From NCBI GenBank assembly GCA_002917075.1, contig NTMA01000040.1:124001-188000 (forward strand): a stretch of 64,000 bases of DNA, in the 5' to 3' direction. The translations under genes were made by a program, and so were the position numbers. Shown piece after piece: positions 33,376 to 44,425 of the stretch; within the stretch, counting starts at the first letter, position 1; each line of letters starts with the position of its first letter. Source of the stretch: Hawksworthiomyces lignivorus. Taxonomy: Eukaryota > Ascomycota > Sordariomycetes > Ophiostomatales > Ophiostomataceae. The notes beneath the pieces are model-generated. The model was not told the DNA's origin and ran no database searches. It worked only from the letters and a program-made list of their open reading frames with translations.

Positions 33376-33396
33376 TGTGTGTGTGTGTGTGTGTGT
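33376..33396. repeat. TG dinucleotide microsatellite
   Basis: About ten TG units run without interruption in the middle of the gene-poor block. No gene overlaps it. Confidence 0.9.
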
Positions 33397-34835
33397 TTAT
33401 TAAGAAACGCTAACGAAAGGGGCGAAAACTCGCTAGAAAATGATATTTCATTTCGGGAAATTTCAGACAGGGACACCGGCTCTAGACAAGAAGAGACACC
33501 GAACAGCGCTATCTTTATGCGAGAGAGCATCGTACACCTATGTAACCTTTACGCTAGAGCGAAATTTTGGCACTGACGATCTGCCGTGTTTCAGGGTTAC
33601 CGATGCGCAAAATGGCAGATTTGTACTATGCAAGAGTGTGCGTGCTACAAGCAGCATTCTTGTAAGCTGAGAATGGTGAGAGCTAAACTCTTATTGCCAG
33701 AGGCAGCACACATGCAGTACTATTGCTTCGGATGAGCCGTTTTACCAGCACGAGGCAGACGTTCACCTTCCCGATGGGATTGGCTCGCGGTTTCGTCTTT
33801 GGCACGGCACGAGGGACACACTGCGAATTTTCTGACCATATACCGAAATGAGGGTAATTCGGATCTGGACCAGTACGGTCGCGTGCTTCTGTTGACATCC
33901 GCCCGCTGTAGCAGATTTTTTGGTATCATCATTTTACTACCCTCTACATGAAATCCAAATCAGCACATTAATACGGAGCACCGAAATGAGACCCTCTCCG
34001 TATATGTGTGGTCGTACCTGTGGTTGCGTTGTTGGGTGTGGCTGGATCGAGAAATGCAAGCACTTCCGTCAACCAAACTCTAGAGAGAACGAGACGGCCG
34101 AGGCGGGGGATATTTGGCTCTGGCAGAACGGAACCTACAGTAGTCGGTGCTATTTCTGCTTGAGTACCTCGTACTCCGTGTAATTTGTCGCCAATGTGAG
34201 GTTCCAGATGCGTTGATACGCTATGGTTACAAGTTGGCACGAGAGTGCCCATCGGAGAGTCCCATGACCGGCCGCCAAACGAAACGTCTTCGAACTCCAT
34301 AAACAAGCTACCCCTGGCCTTGACCGCCGCCATACCGTTTTCTCTTTCGTTTTCTTCGATTTTCTTCTCGCGTTCATACCGTTGAGGATAGCTGCTCTCT
34401 GTATCTCGCTCATATGCTGCTAGGGAAGTAAAAAAGAATTCGCTCAATGTAAGCCTGGGCAAGGAGAGCTACTGTAGCTAACACTCGCATAGCTGCTAGT
34501 GGTTATTCAAGATCTACTCCGTATTTTGGCCTTTCAAAAAGATGCTCACGGAAACGACAAGTCGTAACAGCTTGGCTGTTGCTAGGGTATCCATCCACCA
34601 ATACGAAGGAAATGACAGGGATCTGCAACACCGTATCGTAACCCTATGTGCTTTTTCAGCACCGTTGCTACTTTCCACTAATCCCTATTCATAGCACCAT
34701 ATCCCGTAGCATCCGTGGACTACCGTTCGCCGACCTCGTTCTTGTATGTACGCGGGAAAATAATAAACTTATTCTCTTGCTGTTCCTGCAACCTTAACTG
34801 TCTTCCTTATTGTCCGAAACCATGGAACTGAGCCT

Positions 34836-34863
34836 CAGCCAAGCTTCCCAACCAGCTTGGTTG
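34836..34863. repeat. Short hairpin around CCAAGCT/AGCTTGG
   Basis: CCAAGCT (34839-34845) and AGCTTGG (34854-34860) are perfectly complementary around an 8-base loop. The stem extends by three further pairs including one G-T pair. Its function is unknown, and chance formation is possible in a region this long. Confidence 0.5.
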
Positions 34864-35823
34864 TCCCTCTGTTCCTCATAGAATAGACTTTTCTATTGAA
34901 AGCGTGGCAATTGCCCATGCAACGGCGGTACATTCGCTCTCAGAAGCATTCTGAAGCCATGGTTTCAACGAGAGATCGGTGCAAATATATACATACCTGC
35001 ATATGTATGTACAGACATACATACATACATAGTTACATGTAAATGATAAAATTAATGATAACACAATATCTTACTAACGAGTAAGAATACGATTTATATG
35101 TGCATCGTATAAATAGCATATGCAGGAGATAAAGAAAATGACAAGGATACTGTCTTTTTACGGCACCAGGTCTGAAAATTACTCCGCGAAAAGGCCAGAA
35201 GAACAGTGTCGTCTCCGAAAGGGGCAAAAGAATGGAGAAGGCCTCAAGAGGCTTTGAGTGGCTATTGGACAATGTGGTGGCCAGGGCAAGTTTTAATCTC
35301 CAGCACAGCTTTTGCATTTCGCCAATGTCTGTGTGTTTGCCCCGCAGCCAAGGCTGCTTTAATTTATAGGTAGGTCTCGTCCGTAAGATGTGAATAAGCG
35401 TCTCACACACACAGCTCTCTGCTTCTATGGAAGGGGAGATGATCTCATACATTGTAACCGCCAAATGTCTGCGACGTAGTGGATTGCGATGGGAATGTTG
35501 GCGGAGTAGGGGAAATTAGGAGAAACGGCCCGCCTATTGTATTCGCTGTTGGCGAGTAGTTAAACCGGTCCTGCTTTGCAGCCTGCTTCTATCATGTGTC
35601 TTTTTTTCTTCTTTTGTCCTCTGGACGACGGCTTCAATCTTCGTTCTCCGCGCAGTATCTTCGCGGCATTGCCGGACGCCAAATCAGTTTGGAAACCAAG
35701 ACGCTTCGACCAAGCAGGACAGCTCGGCTGTCTGCTAATAATAATTTCTTCGTACTAGTGCAACGCCTCTAGATCGTTTTTCTTCGTATGCCAAAAAGCC
35801 TCTTTGTCGTCTTCTATTAGTCC

Positions 35824-35842
35824 TATGGAGAATTTCTCCATA
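35824..35842. repeat. Eight-base-pair hairpin with 3-base loop
   Basis: TATGGAGA (35824-35831) and TCTCCATA (35835-35842) pair perfectly around ATT. No flanking T tract or gene end suggests a specific role. Confidence 0.55.
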
Positions 35843-37276
35843 ATATAAGATTACCCCTATCACAAAAACCACCCTAAAAACGGTCTCCTTGAAGCCGTTC
35901 CAGTTCGTTAATTGTCTCGACGTACGACTAATTTTCTTTTTACCGTTGAAATTGCGCTGCCGTTGCTGTTGGCATTTTCGAAACGGCGGCTTTGCTTGAG
36001 CATCATGATCGACGCTGTCGAATTCATCCATTCAAGCAAATGACAAAAAAGAAACACATATACCATGAATAAGTCAGGAAATGTATGGGAATAGATGTAT
36101 TCTGCGTTAGAGAGACAGAGGTGTTGTTGGAAAGCCGAGCCGGCACGAGACAATCCCGAGCCTTAAGTTTGTAGTCTAATACTCTCTTCCTCTTTTTCTT
36201 TCCTGTGGAGTCTCCTGCGAGGTCCTCTATGATAATCCTCGGCCTCACCTGGTCTTTAGGCTTGGTTTGAGGTTGCATTCACCGTAAAGCAGAGAAAGAA
36301 ATGCAAAAGACAGAAAACGGAATCGATATTGTATACCACAGAAGTGAACTGCCACAAAGAGAAATCCATTAGAGAGTCTCTCATTTCTGGACCTCCCCTG
36401 TCTTCACGTACTTCTTTGCTTCCCTTCTGATCTTCACGCCTCTTTCCTCTTTCTTCTCATTCTTCCTCTTTCGCTCCCCCCTGTCTTTCGCATCATCCAC
36501 AAGCAGGGCCATTTTCTCTGTCTCCTCTCTTCGTTTCTGGCTATCATCAGTGCTTCTTGCATCTGAGTCCGTGCCATCCCTTCCCCAGACGAGGGGACCC
36601 TGCTGCTCGCTCTTTTAAGAAACGCACTGATTTCCTTCAACTCCTACCCTCCCACAGTCTTTTGGTCTGCGTATCTGGGCCCTTCTTTTTGATCTCCCCC
36701 CTCCGTTTTCGAGACAGAAAACGCAACACGAACAACAGAGGCCAGGGCCACCCATACTTCAAGACCCCTGCTTCTCTCCATACAATCCCTTACACCTAGT
36801 CCAAACCTCTTATTCTCTTACTTCGTCTACTCGCTTCAAACGCATCTTTTCTTGATTCTTGTTTTCTCCAGCGTTTATTTTTGCTTTCTTTTTCTTTGAA
36901 TTCGCACAGATCCCAGATTGGGCAACTGGTCGTCATATCTTCACGAGGACACGGAAACAAAGGGAAAGTAAGACAAATAATTTCTGTCTTTTGCAAGAGA
37001 GAAATCCTCAGCATCAACTTGCGTTTCACCGTTCGCTACACCGCCGAGTTCTCACCTAACATATTGTTGCACAACAAGATCTTCAGGGTCCTGGACAGCA
37101 CGCCAGCGAACAAAAGATACGCCTCGGCCACTTGCAGATTTTTTTGGATTATACATGTCGTCAACACCGCAACGAGTTGATACAATTAAGTCACAAAAAG
37201 AGAACAACAGAGTGCAGAGAGTCGGACAACAAATCCCCTGGCGGGCCTTTTGACACCACGACACTCAACTGCAACG

Positions 37277-40036
37277 ATGGCTATGGCAGACGGGCCGGCA
37301 AGTTTCTTGCCAACAATAAAATGTTCATCATGTGGCCAAGAAATCGAAATATCAATGATGGGCGAGCATGTCTGCGGCAAACCATCTGAACGTATGCTCT
37401 TTTGCCTCTGCTCTTACCAAAGGACTATGACAGACTGTGTAAGTAATCAGGCTGACTTTTCTTGTCTTCAGCATCAGGACCGCCGCCGCCGCCAAACTTT
37501 GACCAGTTTTTATCGTACGGCAACAGTGGCAACAGTAACAACAATGGCAATGATTCTAGGAATGGATATGGTAGCAGCAATTTCGGAGATCAGGAAAGGC
37601 CAGGCCGTTTGCCTGCCCAAGTAGATACCTCTGCAGCAAGTATGTCCAAAACACTCTCCTTTCGCAAACATTGGGTAATAGAGAAACTAACCGTAACAAA
37701 CAGACCGTAGCTATTACCGCCCGAGTCAACTAACACCCGTCAGCAACTCGAGCGGATCTCAGAGTATATCTCCTAAGACGCCAGTGGGCCGAAATAGTCC
37801 CAGTGGACGATCCGGTGATGACTACTTCGCGCCCAAGATTGCCGGCGAGTTTGATTCACCATCTTCACAACAGCGACGCCCTGGTGGTTATGGGGGTCTT
37901 AGCAGCCTAGACGATAGAGATGCTTACCCGCCGGCAAATAGCCCAAAGAAGCCAACTGGCCCAAGCCTGCTTCAACGCATGAATACCATTGCCCCCGGTC
38001 CCTTTGACGTGGCTAGCCGGAAGGCCAACGCCGCTCGCAATGCCTTCCCCTCAAGAGGCGGCGACAGCAGCAACAGCTACAGAGGCGATAATGACCGCAA
38101 GGGCAGCTTTGGCAGTGATCGCTATGACCGTGGAAGTGACCGTGATAATCAGTACCAGAGCGGACAAAATCGTGATAACCGATATGGCGACAATAATCGC
38201 AACGATAGGTACGGATCTTCAAACAACGACGGCATGTCGTCGTCCCAGACGATGCAGCGGAACGATGGTTACAACGACTACGACTCGGCACGCCAGAACG
38301 ATACCTTCAACAGGAGACAAAACAATTATGGTGATGATGATTTTGAGGCTCCAGCATTCAACCGGGCAGGTACCTTTCCGCGCCTGAACAGAAATGCGGA
38401 GCCGCCATCGAGGACCCCATCTGCACCAGGGCTGCGCCCCGACCGGAATCGCCAGCCATCGAACGCTTCGAGATACGATTACGCTGGGAGTAACGATTCT
38501 CGCATGGCCGGCATGGAGCGATCCAGAAGACCATCTATGGGTCCGGACACGTCTCGTCCACCACCGCCACGAACAAGCCTTTTGCGGCCCCGCACCTCTG
38601 GCCGCGACGGCAGCAACAGCGTGCCAGAGGTTAACCTTGCAGCTGAGTTTGGTATTGGCAACCCATACCACTCACCGTCTGCATCCATGTCATCGACAGT
38701 ATCGAGCCTCACGACTCCCAGTGTGCCATTTTCGTCGTCCGCTTCTTCTCTCTCTTCTGCTTCTTCCTTTTCTACATCTCCCTCGAACGCCATGGACCGG
38801 AGCCGACCAAAAGCAAATAACACTATGGCGAATTTCGACAATTTGTTAAATGATCTGGAATCCATGAATGTCGCTGATGACCGGAGCATGCCTACACAGC
38901 AGCAGCAGCAGCAGCAATCCGGATCACTTAGAACGGCTCGCCGCCCCTCACAAAGCAGAGACAGAGACAGGGGCCGGAATGGAGGCTATGGAGGGCTCGG
39001 CATCAGCTACAACAATAATAATAATAACAATGGCAGTAATTTCAGCAGCCGGCCACGCTCACCACTTGCATCGCCCAGTTGGAACAACAACGGCAGTGAT
39101 GACAATAACAGCTATAACAACTACAACAACAACGACAGTGGCTTCATGTCTTCCGGTCGAGAGTATGAGAACAGCCAGAGAGGTCGTGACGACGGTGGCA
39201 TGCAGCCTACTTCATCTCTCCGGACCCGGACCTCACCAGACCGGAGACCACCATCCCGGGGCCGCATGCTGGATGACGGCTTCAAGAATAATAATGAGCT
39301 GCGCCGTGAGCGCAGCCGTGCTGGAGACCAATCGATGGGTACGCGGAATTTAGGTGCAGGAGGCTCTCCACCGCCACTGCCCGTTCTTTCACGAGGCAAC
39401 TGCAAAGCGTGCGGTGAGCCCATTACCGGCAAGTCAGTATCCAGTGCCGATGGCAGACTGACGGGCCGCTACCACAAGGCTTGCTTCGTCTGCACAACGT
39501 GCCAGGAGCCGTTCACGTCATCTACATTCTACGTGCACGATGATATGCCATACTGCGAGCGCCATTACCATGAGAAGAATGGTAGTCTTTGTGGCAGCTG
39601 CGGCAATGGTATCGAAGGACAATACCTGGCCGATGAGGCCGACAGCAAGTTCCATCCGAGTTGCTTTGTGTGTGCCGACTGCGGCGTTCCTCTCGAAGAT
39701 GGCTACTTTGAGGTGGCCGGCAAGGTGTATTGCGAGCGCGACGCCTGGAGACGTGTTCAACAGACATATCTCTCTGGTGGTGGTGGAAGTGCCGCGCAGA
39801 CACCAACAACTGCGAACAGTCCCCAACCGAGATTCAACGGCAACCTCGCCGTCCCTCGCGGCCTGCCTTCTGGTCCTGGTATTTCCCGGAATCCATCTAT
39901 GGGGTTGCCCAGCAATCCTATGGCTTCAGGCATGGGTGGCCTACCAGGTCGGCCGTTTGGTCTTCCCAGCGGCAACCGGCTTGGACCCCGGCCCCGAATG
40001 GAGAAGCGCATGACGCGTCTCGGCATGATGAATTAA
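37277..40036 (+). CDS. LIM-domain protein (paxillin-like), two LIM fingers
   Basis: Three exons (37277-37391, 37472-37639, 37704-40036) encode 871 aa. The introns are 80 and 64 bp with CTGAC/CTAAC branch sites. The N-terminus has a small CxxC...HxxC motif (CSSCGQEIEI, then GEHVC, residues 13-32) that may bind zinc. A long disordered region (about 40-655) is rich in Ser, Asn, Arg, Asp and Gly, with a glutamine run and several Asn runs. Two LIM domains follow near the C-terminus. The first runs from CKACGEPITG to CERHYHEKN, and the second from CGSCGNGIEG to VYCERDAW. Each has the expected Cys/His spacing. The tail is Gly/Pro/Arg-rich. Fungal LIM proteins of this shape act at growth sites and the septum with Rho GTPase and actin. 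Orthology to yeast Pxl1 is plausible but unproven. Confidence 0.88.
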
Positions 40037-40880
40037 TGACTTTTTTTTCCCCTTTTTTATCTCATCTTTCGTTTTCTATACCTTTTATTTTCTTACTACT
40101 CCTCCGCTCTTTTTTGATAATATTTTGTTTTTAATACCCGTGCATGACCTAACCTTTCCCCTTGTATCTATTTTCTTGTCGTCTTCTTTTCTATCTTATG
40201 ACGCATTTGGCATCTTCTCCGTATACCCCAGCAAGTCGTTGATCCCACTATGGAGTTCTTTTTTGGTTAAATTAGAGTGGTACTTTGGTTGGGAAGGAGT
40301 GAGAGGATAGGCTAGGGATAACCTTAGGCAGGGGAAGCATTTGCTTCGCTTCTCGGCTTCTTGTATCTGATTTAATTGCAGTTCAATTCAACTAGTAGCA
40401 TCTAGGCCACTGGATGATTTAAATGCAAAAAAAAGGAAAGAAAATAAATAATATTTCAGAAGTAATTATTGAATTTATTCTTCCAGCATTTACTGCATAT
40501 TTGTCAAACTCTCAGCACAGCAATCTAGGCACATTTATAAGCCGTAGATGTTATCATGAGACTTCTTTCATTCATCAAGTTTTCTCGTTGGCGGGTCCGT
40601 GTCTAGTTTTGACGAGTTCATTTCTATTTTGAATTCTCTTCTTAAGAGAGTGAGCTTGAAAAATAGTGTAGTGCGCAAAAGATGTATCTACTGAAGTGCC
40701 CTAACCAAGAGGAAAGGGAGAAAAAAGAATAAAAGTAAAAATAGTTTCAATAAAAAGGAGAGAAAAACAGTAAGCACCTCCGAGAGCTATAGCCTCTTTT
40801 ATCAACGTCTACTATGAGAACCTGTTCTCTACAGAGTCTTCTCCCCTCTCCTCTTTCTCTCATATTCCCGCCTCTCCTCC
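40037..40880. other. Convergent intergenic region
   Basis: This is the 3' region shared by the LIM gene (plus) and the GPI-type wall protein gene (minus). It is T-rich just after 40036 and A/T-rich elsewhere. No gene was recognised. Confidence 0.6.
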
Positions 40881-42044
40881 TTAGAAGAGCATCGCCGCAC
40901 CCAGACCAGCAGCCGCACACAGGGCGAGGACCATCGATCCGCTAGACCGAATGCTCGCTGCGGCATTCGTGCCAACGACACCCGATGTCGTCATGGATGT
41001 CATGGTCGCCATCGACATCGACGTCATCGAGCCGGTCATTGTCATCGTAAGCGTCTGGCCGTTGGTCGTCATCACCATGGTGGAAACACCGCCAAGCTCG
41101 CCGGCAGTCGTTTCAGTGGGGAGCGGCTCCAGCCCAGAATCAGTCGTAGCCACGGTGCCGGGGAGGGGCTTGAGCGTATCGGCCGTCGTACCGGCATCCG
41201 CAGAACCGCCAGCAGCCGCGCCAGCCGCTCCAACAGCCGCACCGGCAGCAGCACCAGCGCCGACGGCAGCCACACCGGCACCGCCGCTAGACGTCGAGCC
41301 AGCAGCCGCGGTCACTGCGGGCGCTGCAGCTGCCGTGCCGAGCGGCTTCAGCCCGCCTGTGGCAGCACCAGCCGCCGCCGTTGCAGCCGCGGTCGCAATC
41401 ACCTGCACACCGGCACCACCAGTTCCAGCCGCAGCAGCGGCACCGCCTCCGATGGTCGAGAACGCCTGGGCCGCACCGGCGGCAGCATCGGCGGCAGTAC
41501 TGGCGGCAGTACCGCCAAGAGGCTTGAGCGCGCCCGTCGCCGGGGCTGCAGCCGCAGCACTCAGTGGCTTCAGGGCGGCAGTTCCCGCATTGGCGCTGGC
41601 AGCGGCCGCAGTTCCGGCCACCGCGTTGGTCACACCTGCAGCTGCTGCGTTGGTCGCCGCCGGCGTTGCACCTGCAAGACCGGGAAGAGGCTTCAAGGAA
41701 GTCCCAGCAGCTTGATTTGTCTGCAAACCGGGAAGCGGCTTCAAGCCGCCGCCAGTGCCGCCGAGGGCGGAGGCGACAGCAGCATTGTTGACGACGGACG
41801 CAGAGGCTGCATTGTTGGTCACGACGTTGGTGCTGTTGACAGAGTTCTTGGAGCCCTTCGTGGCCTTGCTGAGGCTGGCCAGGAGCGTGTTCACGTTGAC
41901 GTTGTTGTTCTTGTTGTTGTTGTTGTTGTTCTTGTTGTTAACATTGACGTTCTTGTTGTTATTGTTATTATTGTTGTTGTTGTTCCCAGCTAAGACCGTA
42001 GCGGCCAGAAGCAGGGTGGTAAGAGTAGTTGCTGAGAAATGCAT
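40881..42044 (-). CDS. GPI-type cell wall protein with Asn tract and LKPL repeats
   Basis: This is a single-exon gene of 387 aa from the ATG at 42044. A signal peptide (MHFSATTLTTLLLAATVLAG) is followed at once by an Asn tract broken by Lys and Val (about residues 21-53). The rest is Ala/Gly/Thr-rich and carries seven irregularly spaced LKPL-type repeats (LKPLPG three times, LKPLS, LKPLG twice, LEPLP once). A Thr/Ser/Met-rich stretch precedes a C-terminal hydrophobic segment (MVLALCAAAGLGAAMLF) with small residues before it, the layout of a GPI-anchor signal. No catalytic domain is visible. The Asn tract uses both AAC and AAT codons, so it is not a pure slippage product. A surface structural or adhesive role is inferred. 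It is not a recognised family. Confidence 0.8.
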   Translation of the reverse strand: MHFSATTLTTLLLAATVLAGNNNNNNNNNNKNVNVNNKNNNNNNKNNNVNVNTLLASLSKATKGSKNSVNSTNVVTNNAASASVVNNAAVASALGGTGGGLKPLPGLQTNQAAGTSLKPLPGLAGATPAATNAAAAGVTNAVAGTAAAASANAGTAALKPLSAAAAAPATGALKPLGGTAASTAADAAAGAAQAFSTIGGGAAAAAGTGGAGVQVIATAAATAAAGAATGGLKPLGTAAAAPAVTAAAGSTSSGGAGVAAVGAGAAAGAAVGAAGAAAGGSADAGTTADTLKPLPGTVATTDSGLEPLPTETTAGELGGVSTMVMTTNGQTLTMTMTGSMTSMSMATMTSMTTSGVVGTNAAASIRSSGSMVLALCAAAGLGAAMLF

Positions 42045-44425
42045 TGTGACTTCGGTAGACTGAAAAACTGACACGAAAGAGTCGTCGAGACCTCGAGGAA
42101 TCGAGAAATGAAATATCACCACCGGGGCTAATTTGCGCGAGAATGAAGGACAGGAAGAAAAAGTCAAAATAAAAGATAGTTAAAACGATTTCTTCAAAAT
42201 ATTGTAGGATCAACCTTTAAAAACCTGCACTGCAGTCTTCTGGGAAAAAGAGAAAAAGATGAAGTGAAGGAAAAGAAGTGAAAGAAGAAAGGAAAGAAGC
42301 AGTTGTCTCTGACAAACCGATCAGGAATGGAAGGCGGCAGAATTAGACAGACCTGTGTCGAAAGAGAAAGAGGAAAGAAAAGGAAGAGAAAAGAGAAGAG
42401 AGAAGAGAGAAACGGAAAAGATGGTAGAAAAGGAAAGAGGACAGGAAATCGTGGAGTAGGCGGCAGAGGAGTTGGGAGGCCAAGACAACGAAGTGCCTGT
42501 CATGGATAACCCGGATTGACGGACTGCCGCCTTCAACGCAAGAATCAGAACTCGTCCATTTTAGAAATATGGGCCATGGAAGTCACAACATCGCTAGCAG
42601 CGAGAAGAAAACAACACACTGAGGTGGAAGTTCTAGGGGAGGGGTGGGTAGGAGGTGAAGGGCGTACGTTGAGGGACGGATGAATGCGAGGGCGGTGATG
42701 ATTTGCGACACTCGAAGTCGGAAAGCATTATGTGGTAACAAAAGTGCTATACAATACGGAACATTGTCTACCAGAGCCGAGAAACAAATGTTAGAGCAGT
42801 ACATCGCTCTGTGTTAGAAGGCAGAAGTTTACAGATGTACTCTTTTAATCACATTACATAAGTCCGGTAGTTGTGGTATAAAGAGGCAGAGAGGGAGATT
42901 ATGAGAAAGCGGATGCGTCTCATGATGTCAGTTGTGGTAGAGGCTGAAAATGGCTAATCGGAGCCTCCTATTAGCAGGGGGAGAGAGATAGAAAAGGAAA
43001 AGTATGTTGGCTTCGTCCGTGTGTTGCAAGGACTCATGATGCCCGAGCAGAGCAATGCATAAGAAACAGAAAGCTTGGCATTTTCCGTCCTGAGACGAAA
43101 CAACTACTCGCCAAAGACAATCAATCTACAGAGCATATACATTTGTCGTTTACTTTCCATGACTCTTTTCTCTTCATTTCCCCTGCGCTCCCTTTCAGTC
43201 TTCCACTCGATCCATGGCGTTGCGTACATCATACATTGAAGCATTGTAAGATACGCGTTCACCTGCAGAAGTGATTCGAGAGAGGCAAACAACAAAGATG
43301 GTAGAAACAAAACACGCAAAGTGGCATAAATCTGAAGAAGTAGGCATCTAGAACGCAGCAGATTTTATCTGACGTTGCACTTCCAGCTCTGTGGATAATA
43401 TGCTTCACTTTGAAATTCCACTATGGGGTATGGAGGAGAACTATAACCTTAACTGTACGTAGGGAAAAAGAGAATCGAACTCAAACTTACCAAATAGAGA
43501 ACTAGTCTAATAAGTGAAATAAATCCAACAAAAGATAACAAGAGATGAGTTGGCTCCCTGTATAATTGGTGGCATCGCCCAGAACCCCAGCGCCCAAACC
43601 CATGAGAACATAACGAAGATGTCTACAGCTGGTCTGAACTCAGCAAAAGTGAGTGATTCTAGGGAAAAGCATATTTTTGACAATGTGTCAAAGCTGGTTG
43701 TTGTGGGCAAGGGGTTCTACCATGAGGTCCAAGTTGCGGCTCTGACACGCAACCCTGTCCAGTATGAAACGCGCATCGCGCCGCACATTCCCCTTCTTAG
43801 CCACTTTGCTTTTCCCCCCAATAACTCTAACCTTACGCCAAAAGACCAAAAAAATAGGCATTTCTACAATTATAGTTGCTCTGAGAATTTCTTCTGGTCT
43901 GAAAAGTGTACAGCTCGTGCGCACACATGCCAATACGACAATCACCAAACTTTGGCACTGACATAAGCACCTTCACATCTTGGCACATCGTATCTCTTGG
44001 CATTTCAAAAGACGAGATGAATAGAAAGGTTGCTGGCCTACAGCCTATAATCTACTTTAATATTTTCCATGCACATATAAATCGTCCCAAGATAACATGC
44101 TCAGCACGGTGATCTGATGAAAATTTTGATTCGCTTTGCAAGTGAAACAGTTGAGATGTTGGAGTCCCAGCATCGAAAGCACAGGAAACAAAACCAGACA
44201 AGAAAAAGCAAAGGAAACAAACACACAAATAGATATACGAGTACAAGATTCCTAATATTCCCGGGCTCCCTAAGCCATTGTCCCTGATTTGACTATCTCC
44301 AGCGCCCAAAATAAGCTCTCTTTCATCTTCGTGAGTGCGCGTGCATACCGGTCTCCTCCTCCGTAAGCGTCAAATTAACCGCCCAAAATTACAATACATA
44401 TTTCAAGCATGGGGCCTGGGCCGCC
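42045..44425. other. Intergenic region between wall-protein and Ssr4-like genes
   Basis: The plus strand is strongly purine-rich at 42236-42440, so the minus-strand leader of the wall-protein gene is pyrimidine-rich. A/T-rich sequence with short open frames follows to 44425. A GTTCGA-like box near 43475 was tested as a tRNA T-arm and did not fit. No gene is called. Confidence 0.55.

Larger units (their letters stand above)
31043..37276. other. Gene-poor 6.2-kb intergenic block
   Basis: This block separates divergent INO1 (minus) and LIM-protein (plus) genes. It holds the INO1 promoter on the left and a long pyrimidine-rich leader (about 36370-36900) on the right. The middle has simple repeats (TG at 33376-33396, CATA at about 35018-35031) and short hairpins listed separately. 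GC-richer 32100-32700 has open frames on both strands but nothing recognisable. I see no transposon remnant, tRNA or gene. Confidence 0.55.

Noticed and set aside
43470..43500. GTTCGATTC-like sequence on the minus strand, possible tRNA T-arm
   Set aside because: The flanking bases form only three T-stem pairs and no acceptor or anticodon stem could be built.
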